A DNA stretch of 22,256 nt from Sphingopyxis sp. (GTDB taxonomy: Bacteria; Pseudomonadota; Alphaproteobacteria; Sphingomonadales; Sphingomonadaceae), in assembly GCA_012035435.1 (NCBI GenBank), contig JAAUPH010000008.1:1-22256 (forward strand). The letters run 5' to 3'. Positions 7,071 to 16,233 of this stretch are shown piece by piece (position 1 is the first letter of the stretch; each line of letters begins with the position of its first letter). Below the pieces are notes generated by a model that saw only the letters and a list, made by a program, of their open reading frames with translations, was not told the origin of the DNA and did no database searches. Both the position numbers and the translations under genes were made by a program.

Positions 7071-7610
7071 TCAAACCTCATTCCTGGACAGGGCTCCTGC
7101 ACCCTTCAAGATGTAAGGACGTACTGTTGAAGGGGAGACGGTGTAGGCTGGACGGCGGACGCGATGCAGGCGTGATTTTGCGATGCGGGTGAAGCAGACT
7201 TGATCACGTTGATTGCCGCCCAACACATGGTAAGCGGTCACATCCTCGCCGACGTAAAGCCCGACATGCCCGCCGCCAGGGCGAACGAACGTCATCACGT
7301 CACCCAGCATTGGCTGGCCCGCCGCCACCCCGAACTGCGTCCAGTTGAGCGCCCACAGCGGATCCGTGGGCACCTTCTTGCCCGCCCGCTTCGCGACGAC
7401 GGCCATGAACAGCCCGCACCACGGAATGCTGTCGGCCTGGTACACCTCTTCGACTTTCCCGCCGATTTCGTCGGCCCAGCTGATGATCGTCGGCGAATTG
7501 GCCGTGGCCGCCGCTTCGACCGTGCCGAACAGTGCCAGCGCTTCTGCAATCATGCGCGGCAACGGGTCGAGCTTCGTCAGCCAGCCATAGGCAGAAGGAA
7601 GCGCGCTCAT
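7071..7610 (-). CDS. TIGR02594-type (NlpC/P60-like) phage cell-wall hydrolase
   Basis: The product has 179 residues. Family marks are PRMIAEALALFGTVE, PTIISWADEIGGKVEEVY, the catalytic-Cys segment ADSIPWCGLFMA (Cys at about 65), WALNWTQFG, and PGGGHVGLYVGED with the catalytic His, then YHVLGGNQ and TRIAKSRL. These proteins are CHAP/NlpC-like peptidoglycan peptidases found in phages and phage-like elements. No signal peptide is seen. The ATG overlaps the stop of the small upstream gene (7607-7610), so the two are translationally coupled. No capsid, tail, terminase or classic holin gene is nearby, so it is an orphan lysis or remodelling gene. Confidence 0.85.
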   Translation of the reverse strand: MSALPSAYGWLTKLDPLPRMIAEALALFGTVEAAATANSPTIISWADEIGGKVEEVYQADSIPWCGLFMAVVAKRAGKKVPTDPLWALNWTQFGVAAGQPMLGDVMTFVRPGGGHVGLYVGEDVTAYHVLGGNQRDQVCFTRIAKSRLHRVRRPAYTVSPSTVRPYILKGAGALSRNEV

Positions 7611-7877
7611 CGATCGACCGCATTGATAAGTTCGCGGCGGTCAAAGGCTTCCTCAAGCGTGCTCCGGTCAAATTCCTTGCCCAGCTTGGTCGAGATGTCG
7701 ATCATCACTTTCAGCTTCTCCTTGAGCACCGACTTTAGCATCAAGACGCAAGGTGGTGCGTAGACCGGTTTGGATCGTGTCCAGTAATTCTTCGCGATCA
7801 TTCATTCCGGCACCCACCGATGAAGTGCCACCAGCCGAACTGTTCGGTTGGTCGGGAGAGGTTGTCAGATTGATCAT
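7607..7877 (-). pseudogene. Small protein coupled to the hydrolase, frameshifted
   Basis: I do not recognise a family. The ATG at 7877 has GGAG six bases upstream and opens MINLTTSPDQPNSSAGG, then NDREELLDTIQTGLRTTLRL. An extra A in an AAA run (7735-7737) shifts the frame. The other frame then gives SVLKEKLKVMIDISTKLG and KEFDRSTLEEAFDRRELI, ending at 7607 in an ATGA overlap with the hydrolase. Repaired, it would have about 89 residues: a disordered start and a charged helical C-terminal half without membrane segments. That rules out a simple holin. It could be an accessory protein of the phage-type hydrolase. Confidence 0.55.
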
Positions 7878-7953
7878 CTCATGCTCCGCAATATCTTGCC
7901 GTGGCGGCAGATTCAGCCAGCACAAGCTGCGCGGTTGCGGGCCGCGACGTCCT

Positions 7954-7973
7954 GAAACTCTTATGAGAATTTC
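7954..7973. promoter_or_regulatory. Imperfect 20-base palindrome before the hydrolase pair
   Basis: GAAACTCTTA is followed by TGAGAATTTC, which matches its reverse complement at 8 of 10 positions. It lies in the 174-base gap between the regulator gene stop (8052) and the start of the hydrolase pair (7877). That suits an operator or a weak hairpin for either gene. No known regulator motif is recognised. Confidence 0.35.
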
Positions 7974-8051
7974 ATGTTTTATTCTGAGATTGGCGTGGAG
8001 CCGGTCGATTTATTTGGCGGGCCATAGCATCTGCAGCGCCGACCGGCACTG

Positions 8052-10064
8052 TCACCCGCGTCGGCAGCCAAAGGGCATTGCGATCGCCTTTCGGGGCACC
8101 ACACCGTTGCGGGTCAACGCCGCCATCAGCACGGGGTAACGGGCCGCTTCAAATGTTGGGAGGATCATGAACTGCATTAGCGTGGCAAGACGTTCGGGTC
8201 GGTCAAGAGGCTGAAGCAACGCAATTGCCGCAGGCTCGTCGCCCATCAGTTGGGCCGCCTGCCAGCGGGAGTTCATATCGCCCACTTCGCCGATCTGCAC
8301 GCTCAGGCGCCGCGCATCATCGGCGCGACCTTCGGCACAGGCCTGCCGCATTTGCGCCAGCAGCTTATTGTCCTGCGGCATAGTGGACGCATCGATCCGG
8401 CCCAGCAGGCCACGTGCCTCGGCCGTGTGGCCCGCCCAGATAAAGGCGCGGTGGGCCTGATACTGGGTGATGGCATTGGTCGGGCGGAGCGTCAGCTGCT
8501 GGCGCGCGCGCGCGACCGCATCAGGCAGCTGCATGGCCATGACCGACAAGGTGATAGCGCGCGATTTCGGATTGCCGGCTTCGATTGAAAGCGTGTGAAT
8601 CCGCTCGGCCGCATGTGCCATGGCAGGTCGATCCCCGGCATAAGCCGAAATGTCGCCCATCGCCTCCCACGCCTCGGTATCGCGCGGACGCGCCTTCAGA
8701 TACTGCGCCATCAACTGCTGCGCCGTCTTGAACTGTAACTGCATCACGGCCCGGCCAGAACGATATTTCAGCGCCTCGGTTTCATCGCGACTGGTCGCGA
8801 TCGCAGCGTCCACGCGTTGAAAATAGCCGGTCAGCCGCGTTTCTTCCGACAGCTTGTTGCCAAAGATGGTGGAGTCAATCCGCGTGGCGTTACCAAACCA
8901 GGTCCGCGCCGATTTCCAATGCGCCGCCGCAAAATTTGGATCAAGCTGGCGTGCCTGTTCATAGGATTCGGCCGCTGCCCGGGCAAAGGCGACATCGCCC
9001 TCCACCAGCTGCCGTTGATCCAGCGAAATACCGCGCAAAAAGGCTTCATAGGCATCGACCGAACGGGTCCCAACGCCCACCATCGCCCGCAGCTTGGGCG
9101 GATCCATAACGGTTTTCAGCGCACGCGCGATTTCAAAAGCGATATCTTCCTGAATGGAAATAATGTCGCTGTCCGGTCGGTCATAATTTTGCGACCATAT
9201 TTGCAAGCCGTCGGGCACGCGGATAAGTTCGACCGTCACACGCACGCGGGAATTGGTCCGCCGCACAGAACCTTCCAATATGTTCGCGACGCCGAGCAAC
9301 TGCGCCGCCTCGATCACACCAGTATTGGCCTTGCGCACCTTTGCCGCCGCCGTGCGCGAAGTAACCCGCAAATCAGGGGTATGGGCCAGACGATTCTGAA
9401 TTTCCTCCGTCAGCCCTTCGGCGAACCACCGCTGGTCGCTATTGGGAGAAAAATCATCGAACGGCAGTACGGCAATCGACTTGGGATGCGCGGCTTGTGC
9501 GACCAAAGCCGGTTCGGGCCGGATTAGCGGCCAAACCGCAACTGCGAGCACGATTGCGGCGATGACGGCTGCCATGCTCCAGTAGCGAGCACGAAATGAT
9601 TTGCCGGACGCGTTGACGGGTGCAGCTTTCACCGACAGGAATGGCGCGGCCGGGAGCGCAGCAGGAACGTCGTCAGGAAGCTGATCGCGTTGTTGCACCG
9701 GCAACAGGAACCGGTATCCCCGGCCGTGCGCAGTTTCGACAAAGCGCGGATTGCGCGCATCATCACCCAATGCCTTGCGCACTTCCTTGACCGCGGTCGT
9801 CAGCACGCTTTCCGACACGATTACGCCGGGCCAGACAGCTTCAAACAGCTGATCTTTGGTCACAAGCATCTTGGGATGCTGCATCAACCGGTGGAGCAGA
9901 GCCAGCGCTTTGCCCGTCAGCACGACGGGCTGATTATCCATCAACAGGCGTTGGTCGCGTGTATCAAGCCGCAGCGGTCCGGCAATCAACACTGCGTCAT
10001 CCGACACCAGCGGCTCATGTGGTCCGGACGAGCCGAGGACACTGTCTTCCTGATGCAATTTCAC
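8052..10064 (-). CDS. Membrane-anchored winged-helix regulator with TPR sensor region (CadC/ToxR-like)
   Basis: The product has 670 residues. Residues 25-122 form an OmpR-type winged helix (LTGKALALLHRLMQH, VTKDQLFEAVWPG, VETAHGRGYRFLLPV) that binds DNA in the cytoplasm. A proline-rich linker leads to one membrane segment (about 161-181). Next comes a periplasmic FlgO/TolB-N-like domain (about 195-330: KSIAVLPFDDFS, LTEEIQNRLA, ILEGSVRR), then tetratricopeptide-like helices to the end. Such proteins couple an envelope signal directly to transcription. The start is a GTG with GAGGAG only three bases upstream; a TTG two codons later would have better spacing. It is divergent from the RND operon, 215 bases away, and is the obvious candidate to control it. 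Confidence 0.9.
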   Translation of the reverse strand: MKLHQEDSVLGSSGPHEPLVSDDAVLIAGPLRLDTRDQRLLMDNQPVVLTGKALALLHRLMQHPKMLVTKDQLFEAVWPGVIVSESVLTTAVKEVRKALGDDARNPRFVETAHGRGYRFLLPVQQRDQLPDDVPAALPAAPFLSVKAAPVNASGKSFRARYWSMAAVIAAIVLAVAVWPLIRPEPALVAQAAHPKSIAVLPFDDFSPNSDQRWFAEGLTEEIQNRLAHTPDLRVTSRTAAAKVRKANTGVIEAAQLLGVANILEGSVRRTNSRVRVTVELIRVPDGLQIWSQNYDRPDSDIISIQEDIAFEIARALKTVMDPPKLRAMVGVGTRSVDAYEAFLRGISLDQRQLVEGDVAFARAAAESYEQARQLDPNFAAAHWKSARTWFGNATRIDSTIFGNKLSEETRLTGYFQRVDAAIATSRDETEALKYRSGRAVMQLQFKTAQQLMAQYLKARPRDTEAWEAMGDISAYAGDRPAMAHAAERIHTLSIEAGNPKSRAITLSVMAMQLPDAVARARQQLTLRPTNAITQYQAHRAFIWAGHTAEARGLLGRIDASTMPQDNKLLAQMRQACAEGRADDARRLSVQIGEVGDMNSRWQAAQLMGDEPAAIALLQPLDRPERLATLMQFMILPTFEAARYPVLMAALTRNGVVPRKAIAMPFGCRRG

Positions 10065-10152
10065 AAGCTCCTCAGAAATTCCAGCGAGTGAAAAACGACC
10101 AAGCGATCACTCTAAATTCCTGATTTTCGGTGATTTAATCTGCCTTGTCGGC

Positions 10153-10166
10153 TTGCATGCATGCAA
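10153..10166. promoter_or_regulatory. Perfect 14-base palindrome in the divergent intergenic region
   Basis: TTGCATGCATGCAA reads identically on both strands. It lies between the regulator (start 10064) and the RND gene (start about 10280), 89 bases from the former. A symmetric site in this place is a candidate operator. The nested GCATGC repeats also make a low-complexity origin possible. Confidence 0.45.
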
Positions 10167-10279
10167 AAATCAGCAGCGCGAAATAACAGAAAAGTTTCAG
10201 GATTGCCGCAGGATTTCCAACGGCACGGCGCAGATAAGCAACGACATACCGCCAAACTTCAATTCGAAAGGCAATGGCT

Positions 10280-12730
10280 ATGGTCTTTGACTTATCATCT
10301 TCAAATTCGAACCCACGCCGGGGTTCGTCCGGCAATCCCAATCCAAGTCACAAAATAATCGTCCGTTTGGCGGAAATTATTGTTCGCAATCGCCGCGCTG
10401 TCATTTTGGCGTATTTGGCGATCACAGCAGCATTGCTTGCGATGCTGCCGGGTCTTACCGTGATTGTCGATAATGAAAAGATCATGCCGCAGGGGCATCC
10501 CTATGTGGTTTCGACCAACGCGATCGAAGACACGTTCGGTTTCAGACATACCGCCGTTATCGTCATCACGGCGCGTGAGGGCGACGCGCTGCAACCGTGG
10601 TTCCTCGGCGGCCTATCCCGCGCGACGGATGCCGTGTCGAGCCTCGACCTCGTTCGTCAGTCATCGGTGATGAGTCTGACGTCGCAGCGCGCCAAATCGC
10701 TGGAGAATGACGGCAGCGGCCTGCTGCGTGTCGAGCAACTGGTGACGGCCAACGGAGGCTATGCCGACCGCGGCACGATCTTGCAGCGGATCAGCGACTG
10801 GCCGGTGTTCGACCCGGTTCTGATATCAAAGGACCGCAAGAGCGCGACCATCGTCGCCAGTTTCAGCAACGACCCGCAGGGTTTCAAACATCTTGTGCGC
10901 AATATCGAGGCCGCCGTTGGCCCCGCCCTTGACCCGCGTCAGTCGTTCCAAGTTGGTGGCCACCCCAGCTACATCGCCGCGATCGAAGGCTATTCAAGCC
11001 GCGTCGCCATCTTCTTTGGCCTCGCCGTCATCCTGATCGGCATTTTGCATTATGAGGCTTTTCGCACCTGGCAGGGGGTCGCGCTGCCGATTGGTACCGG
11101 GATTATGGCCGTCGTCTGGGTGATGGGGCTAATCTCGATCCTCAAGCTTCCGCTCGATAGTTTCAACGCCACCGCGCCGCTATTCATATTCGCCGTCGCA
11201 GCGGGCCATAGCGTCCAGTTGCTCAAGCGCTATTATGAAGAATTGGCGCTGCTCCAAGCCGCGGACATGGACGCTGTTACTGCCAATCATCAGGCGATTA
11301 TCAACAGCCTGGTCAAGGTCAGCCCGGTGCTCGTTGCGGCTGGCCTGGTCGGCGTCGGCAGCTTTTTTTCCCTGCTTGCCTATTCGGTCGAAACCATCCG
11401 GGTGTTCGGCGTCCTTATCGGCCTCGGCATTCTGTCGGCGGTTGTCATTGAACTGGGCTTCATGTCAGCGGTGCGGGCCAGCTTCCTCCCCAAATCAAGC
11501 CCGTGTGCCGCCATTGACGCCGAAAGCAACACGCGGTGGGAACGGCTGGCCAGCCGCATGGCGGATATCGCGATCAACCGCCGCGCCGCGGTGATGGTGG
11601 GGCTGATCGCCACGCTCGTCATTGGTGCTGCCGGTATCGCGCGGCTGAATGTCGACAACAGCTATTTACGCTACTTCGGACCCGATACGCCGGTTCGCTT
11701 GCTCGATACCAAACTCAACCAATCGATGGCGGGCGCTGGCGCGCTGTATGTCATGCTCGATACTGGTCGCCCTGGGGGGATGACCGATCCAGCATCGATG
11801 GCCGCGCTATGCCGGATACAGACGGCGCTCACCACCCAACCATCGGTCAATAAGACGCTGTCGCTGTGCGATTATATGCGCCGCATCGACAGCGTCATGG
11901 CCAACGGCACGCATCAGGGCTTTAACAGTCGCGTCCCCGCCGATCTGGTCGCGCAATATCTGCAACTTTACCGGCTGTCGGCGGGGCCGGAGGATCTTGA
12001 GCATCTCATCGACAATGATGCCCAGCGCGCCGTCGTCATCGCCTTTCGCAGCGACGACAGCTCGACTTTGTTCAAACGGTTGGAGACGCGCATACGTGCC
12101 GCCGTCGGCCCGTCGCTGCCGCCTGGATCGACCATGGTATTTGGCGGCAACGTAACCATCAGTGTCGCGCTCAACGATACGATGGTGAATGACAAGCTGA
12201 TCAATATGGCACAAATCGGCCTGATCCTGTGCCTGCTGTCCGCGCTGTTGTTCCGATCGCTGGTTGCCGGACTGATGGTTGTCGCACCGCTCGCCATCAC
12301 CGTCATGTCGGTGCTTGGTATCATGGGCTGGATCGGCGTTCCGTTGCAACTTGTTACCGTGTCAATAGCCGCGACCGCGGTTGGCGTAGGCTGCGACTAT
12401 GCGATCTACTGGCTGTATCGGTTGCGTGAAGAACTGCGCCGCCAAGGCGATGTTGCAGCTGCACTGCACGCAACCTTTCGGTCCGGTGGTCAAGCGGTGA
12501 TGTATGTCGCGACGTCGGTCACCTGTGGATACGCGCTGCTGATGCTCTCGCTGGGGTTCCGGGTGCACTTTTGGCTGGGACTGATGGTGTCGCTGTCAAT
12601 GGCTATTGCGGCCATCGCTACGCTCACGCTGCTTCCGGCGTTGGCGCTCTGGCTACGACCGCGCTTCCTGTTCGGCAAAGCGCCCCCTTTCAAAACCACA
12701 TGCAACATCAACTTGGGAACAAACACATGA
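10280..12730 (+). CDS. MMPL/RND family transporter
   Basis: This inner-membrane transporter has 816 residues from the ATG at 10280, or 818 from the ATG at 10274. AAAGG at 10267-10271 fits the second start better (eight-base spacing). The protein is an internal duplication. Each half begins with a basic turn and a membrane helix (RNRRAVILAYLAITAALL near 40; NRRAAVMVGLIATLVIG near 430), then a periplasmic domain (VDNEKIMP; VDNSYLRYFGPDTP), then a cluster of five helices with RTWQGVALPIG and TAVGVGCDYAIYWLY. This is the HpnN/MmpL-like layout, often linked to lipid or hydrophobic cargo; the cargo here is unknown. The stop overlaps the next ATG, so the three genes are one transcript. Confidence 0.9.
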   Translation: MVFDLSSSNSNPRRGSSGNPNPSHKIIVRLAEIIVRNRRAVILAYLAITAALLAMLPGLTVIVDNEKIMPQGHPYVVSTNAIEDTFGFRHTAVIVITAREGDALQPWFLGGLSRATDAVSSLDLVRQSSVMSLTSQRAKSLENDGSGLLRVEQLVTANGGYADRGTILQRISDWPVFDPVLISKDRKSATIVASFSNDPQGFKHLVRNIEAAVGPALDPRQSFQVGGHPSYIAAIEGYSSRVAIFFGLAVILIGILHYEAFRTWQGVALPIGTGIMAVVWVMGLISILKLPLDSFNATAPLFIFAVAAGHSVQLLKRYYEELALLQAADMDAVTANHQAIINSLVKVSPVLVAAGLVGVGSFFSLLAYSVETIRVFGVLIGLGILSAVVIELGFMSAVRASFLPKSSPCAAIDAESNTRWERLASRMADIAINRRAAVMVGLIATLVIGAAGIARLNVDNSYLRYFGPDTPVRLLDTKLNQSMAGAGALYVMLDTGRPGGMTDPASMAALCRIQTALTTQPSVNKTLSLCDYMRRIDSVMANGTHQGFNSRVPADLVAQYLQLYRLSAGPEDLEHLIDNDAQRAVVIAFRSDDSSTLFKRLETRIRAAVGPSLPPGSTMVFGGNVTISVALNDTMVNDKLINMAQIGLILCLLSALLFRSLVAGLMVVAPLAITVMSVLGIMGWIGVPLQLVTVSIAATAVGVGCDYAIYWLYRLREELRRQGDVAAALHATFRSGGQAVMYVATSVTCGYALLMLSLGFRVHFWLGLMVSLSMAIAAIATLTLLPALALWLRPRFLFGKAPPFKTTCNINLGTNT

Positions 12731-13545
12731 CCATCATTAATCGCCGCAACTGCCTGCTCGCTGCGGCTGGAACGTTGCTCGCATTTTACCTTCAAGATTT
12801 GGCAGCGCACACCAGTCCACCTAGTGCCAGCACCATCATGCAGCGCAACTATGTGGCAACGCGTGTGCAGGATTCCCAAGCGCAAACCGTCTTTCGCTTG
12901 ATCGGCAAGAACGGCAAAGTTCGCGAACAGGTTGCAACCACCATGACGCGAAGAAATGACGCCGGCGGCATTTCCCGCATGGCCCGCTTCGTCAGGCCCG
13001 CCGACGTCAAGGGCACAGCCGTCCTGACAGTCGAAAATCCCAAAGGCAATGACGACATCTGGGTCTATCTGCCGGCTCTCGGCAACGTCCGCAGACTGCA
13101 AGCCAACAACAAACGCGACGCATATATGGGTACAGACCTTTCCTATGGCGACGTCATAGGTCACGCGCCCGACGCCTGGAAGCACCGCATGACGGGCCGC
13201 CAACTTCAAAGCGGCGCAGAATGCTGGGTCATTGAATCGGTGCCGGCTTCTCCCGCTGTTGTTGCCACGAGCGGCTATGGCAAACGCGTCAGCTGGATCC
13301 GCATCGACAATGACATGATGGTGCGCGCCGAACTCTATGACAGTTCGGGAAGATTGATGAAACGCATCTCGCAAGACCATATCACCCGCGTGTCAGCGTC
13401 GCCGCTGCGGTGGCAGGCGATGCGCATCGCCGTGGAAAATGCACGCACGGGCCACCGCACCGACGTGCTGATTTCCAGCTATCAAGCCAACAAGGGACTG
13501 AAGCCCGACCTGTTCCTACCACGCGCGCTAGAGAGTGCGCGATGA
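12727..13545 (+). CDS. LolA-like outer-membrane lipoprotein-sorting protein
   Basis: The product has 272 residues. The N-terminus MTIINRRNCLLAAAG is an export signal with paired arginines, possibly Tat, with cleavage near LAAH (27-28). The mature part has VFRLIGKNGKVREQ, MARFVRPADVKGTAVL, and WVYLPALGNVRRLQ with KRDAYMGTDLSYGDV. That is the typical sequence of LolA/LolB-fold sorting proteins found next to MMPL transporters. It is expected in the periplasm, carrying a lipid or lipoprotein between the RND pump and the outer membrane; that role is inferred from fold and context. It overlaps both neighbours by ATGA (12727-12730 and 13542-13545). Confidence 0.88.
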   Translation: MTIINRRNCLLAAAGTLLAFYLQDLAAHTSPPSASTIMQRNYVATRVQDSQAQTVFRLIGKNGKVREQVATTMTRRNDAGGISRMARFVRPADVKGTAVLTVENPKGNDDIWVYLPALGNVRRLQANNKRDAYMGTDLSYGDVIGHAPDAWKHRMTGRQLQSGAECWVIESVPASPAVVATSGYGKRVSWIRIDNDMMVRAELYDSSGRLMKRISQDHITRVSASPLRWQAMRIAVENARTGHRTDVLISSYQANKGLKPDLFLPRALESAR

Positions 13546-14766
13546 GGTGCGCCTCATGGCGTGCCGCAACCGGCCTTTCGCTGCTTCTCACGCTAACGAC
13601 AACTGCCGCAGCGCAGGATGACATCGACATCGATGTGCGCACGGCTGTCGGCGTGTGGTCGCGGGACTTTAATCTCCCCAAAGATTCGGGGGTGGCGTCG
13701 GCGTCGTTCAAATTGGGCGCGCGCTGGGCACCCTCAGAGGATCTGGCGGCGCGCGCGGAGGTTTTCGGCTACGTCACATTAGGGAGCGACCAGGACCGCC
13801 AGCGCATGGATGTGCGGACAGCTGTCATCATCCATGAAGGCGAACGCTATGCAGTCCGCGCAGGTCGGCAAATCGAGGTATGGGGCAAGGCCGACAAACT
13901 GAACCCCACGGACAGTTTGTCGCCCCGCGACTTTCGTATCCTGACCAGCGACGATGATGATCAACGCCTGGGCCTGACCATGGTACGAGCCGAATTGGTC
14001 CTGAGCGACAGGCTGCGGCTGAAAAGCTACTGGATACCGGAGTTCAGACCAACCGATCTCATTTTCCCGCTCTCCCCACAAATTACCCGTGATGATCGAG
14101 ACCATGATAGCAGTCAGTTCGCTGTCAAACTCGACAGTTCCGGTGGATCTGTCGATTGGTCGCTGTCTTGGTACGAAGGTCGTGACCGCATCTACGACCT
14201 TGCGCTTCAGGGCGGCACTCCCGTCCAACGCTATAATCGCGTTCGTGTCATCGGAGCTGATATCGCCGGTGCATTGGGTCCGTGGGGCTATCGCGCCGAG
14301 GCGGCCTATACTCATACGCGCTACGACACTATGAACGATCCCTTGGTCCGGCGGCCGGAGCTCTGGGCAGTTTTTGGGCTTGATCGAAACTTCGGTTCAG
14401 GCTTTTACAGCAATGTCCAGATGAGCTTTCGGCGCGTCTTCAAGTTCGACGATACACTTGCTCCGCCGATTACACCGGTGCGGCGGCAAATCGATATCAT
14501 ACGCTTTCAACAGGACAAGACGCAGATCGGACTAAGCGCGAACCTGCGCTATCACTGGGATGACCAGCGCTGGTCAGCAGAAGCGCTGGCGCTATATTAT
14601 CTTGATCGTCAACAAGGGGTGGCGCGCTTTGAGCTGCGCCATCATTTGTCGCCGCAGCTGAGTTTGCGGGCGCGAGCACAAAAAATTCTTTGGCCCGCAA
14701 AACAGCTATTTTGGTCGCATCGAGCAGGCATCAGCGGTCAGCCTCGAAGCCCGGGCAAGTTTCTGA
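13542..14766 (+). pseudogene. Outer-membrane beta-barrel protein, frameshifted near the C-terminus
   Basis: An ATG at 13542 overlaps the stop of the sorting-protein gene. Residues 1-24 are a signal peptide ending TTTAAAQDD. The mature part alternates polar and aromatic residues in strands typical of porin-like barrels (ARAEVFGYVTLGSD, RYAVRAGRQIEVWGKADKLNP, GSGFYSNVQMSFRRVF), resembling DUF1302-type proteins found with MMPL transporters. An A6 run at 14680-14685 contains one base too many. Removing it gives QKFFGPQNSYFGRIEQASA and SLEARASF with a stop at 14764-14766, ending in the aromatic residue needed for barrel insertion. Repaired length is 407. As written the frame continues to 15080 through unrelated sequence, so the last strands would be lost. 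Confidence 0.75.
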
Positions 14767-14852
14767 CCAGCGTCCAAGTTCGCGCCGATCAGAGAGGCCG
14801 ACTTCGACATTTTCGTTGTTCTAGAGTGTGTTTCAGTGAGATGGAAGCATCG

Positions 14853-16233
14853 TCATCGCCCTTGGCGATCCGCTGGCAAGGAGCGCAACGCAGCACGTTG
14901 GCGGCGGTGCCGGATGGCGGCCTGCAGCCGGGTGTGCATCCGACGATCGATCGGGTAAAAGCTGATGGCAAATGCGGCAAACAGGGCGAGGCCGCCCGCG
15001 CCGCCAATCATGATCATCCTCATCATTGCCAATGTTTCCGCGCTCTGCGCTGCGTTGGCGCGATATCCGATCGCGGATAAAAGCTCGCCCAGCATCGCTG
15101 CCGCCAGACCGAGCGCGCCCTTCTGGATCAGCGAGACAAAGCCGAACACGGCACCTTCGGAACGAATACCGCTTTTCCATTCCCCAAATTCGACGGTGTC
15201 GGGCATCATCGACCAGAAGCCAAGATATGTTGCGCCAGCGCCGAAGCCGATGATCGCTATCGGCAACAGCATGTTTGTCGCATCGAGCGGACTGAACCAC
15301 AGCAACGCGTAACCGCATAGCGAAACGCCCGCACCACAAAGCCACATGGTGCGTTTGGAGCTGCGCTTCATCACGCTCGTCCAGATCGGCATCGAGATTG
15401 CGATTGCTCCGGTCAGCGCGGTGAGCGCCAGCCCAATTAGATCGGGCCGCTCAAGCGCATATTTGAAATAATAGGGCAGCGTTTTCGAGAATAATGTGCC
15501 GCCAAAGGCCCCGGCCAGCATCGCCGCGCAGACGATCCAGAAAGCGCTGTTATGGCGAAGCATGGCAATCATGTCACCCGGGCTCGGCGCTTTCTCGTCG
15601 GGCGCCGGCGCGATCTCTTTGGTCGATGCAAAGACGATAACGAAGAATATTGCAGCGATGCAGCCATAGACCATCGCCGTCCAGAAAAAACCCGTGCTTC
15701 CGCCGCCGAAGGCTTCAACCAGCTTCAGCGTCGAAAATGCGGCAAACAGGCCGCATGTCGTGGCGGCAATCATTCGAATGCTCGCCAATATTCCGCGCTC
15801 GTGGCTGTCGCCAGTCATCGTGGCCGACAGCGCCAGATAAGGCATCGACACGATGGCGTAGAGCGTGCGGAAGATCATATGCGCTGAGACTGCGAACAAT
15901 ATCAGTGCCGATCCCTCCAGCTCGACCGGCAGAAAGATCAACGTCCAGGATGCAGCAAGCGGCAAGCCACCGAACAGCAGATAGGGTCGGTAGCGACCCC
16001 AGCGCGTGCGCGTGCGGTTGGCGATATAGCCCATGACCGGATCGAACAGCGCGTCCCACACCAGCGCAATGCCAAATACCCCACCCCGCCGTTGACGGCG
16101 ACAGACCAAGCACATCGGTATAATAGAACAGCAGATAGAGCGACGCGGTAGTGAAGAAGAGGTTGAAACCGAAATCGCCGACGCCGTAACCAAGCCGACG
16201 CCCGAACGACAGGATTGGACCGGTCGGCGTCAC
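14853..16233 (-). pseudogene. GPH-family MFS sugar:cation symporter, frameshifted near the N-terminus
   Basis: A GTG start at 16233 overlaps the stop of the GH3 gene. The first frame gives RLGYGVGDFGFNLFFTTASL and FYYTDVLGLSPSTAG. An extra base in GGGGTGGGG (about 16078-16088) then shifts to VFGIALVWDALFDPVMGY and NRTRTRWGRYRPYLLFGG, the hallmark loop of glycoside-pentoside-hexuronide:cation symporters. About twelve membrane segments follow. Repaired length is 459. It probably imports the glycoside or sugar handled by the GH3 enzyme. Without repair, only a protein lacking the first helices could be made from downstream starts. Confidence 0.82.

Noticed and set aside
12490..13380. A 296-codon minus-strand frame opposite the RND and sorting-protein genes
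   Set aside because: It has no family motifs and no plausible start context, and it covers two well-supported genes on the other strand.
14815..14852. Motif TTTCAGTGAGATGGAAGC between the convergent barrel and MFS genes
   Set aside because: It recalls intergenic repeats of alphaproteobacteria, but no second copy is in this window and it forms no clear hairpin.
14767..15080. C-terminal extension of the barrel gene to 15080
   Set aside because: It arises from the A-run frameshift at 14680-14685; the other frame gives a proper barrel C-terminus ending in Phe at 14763.
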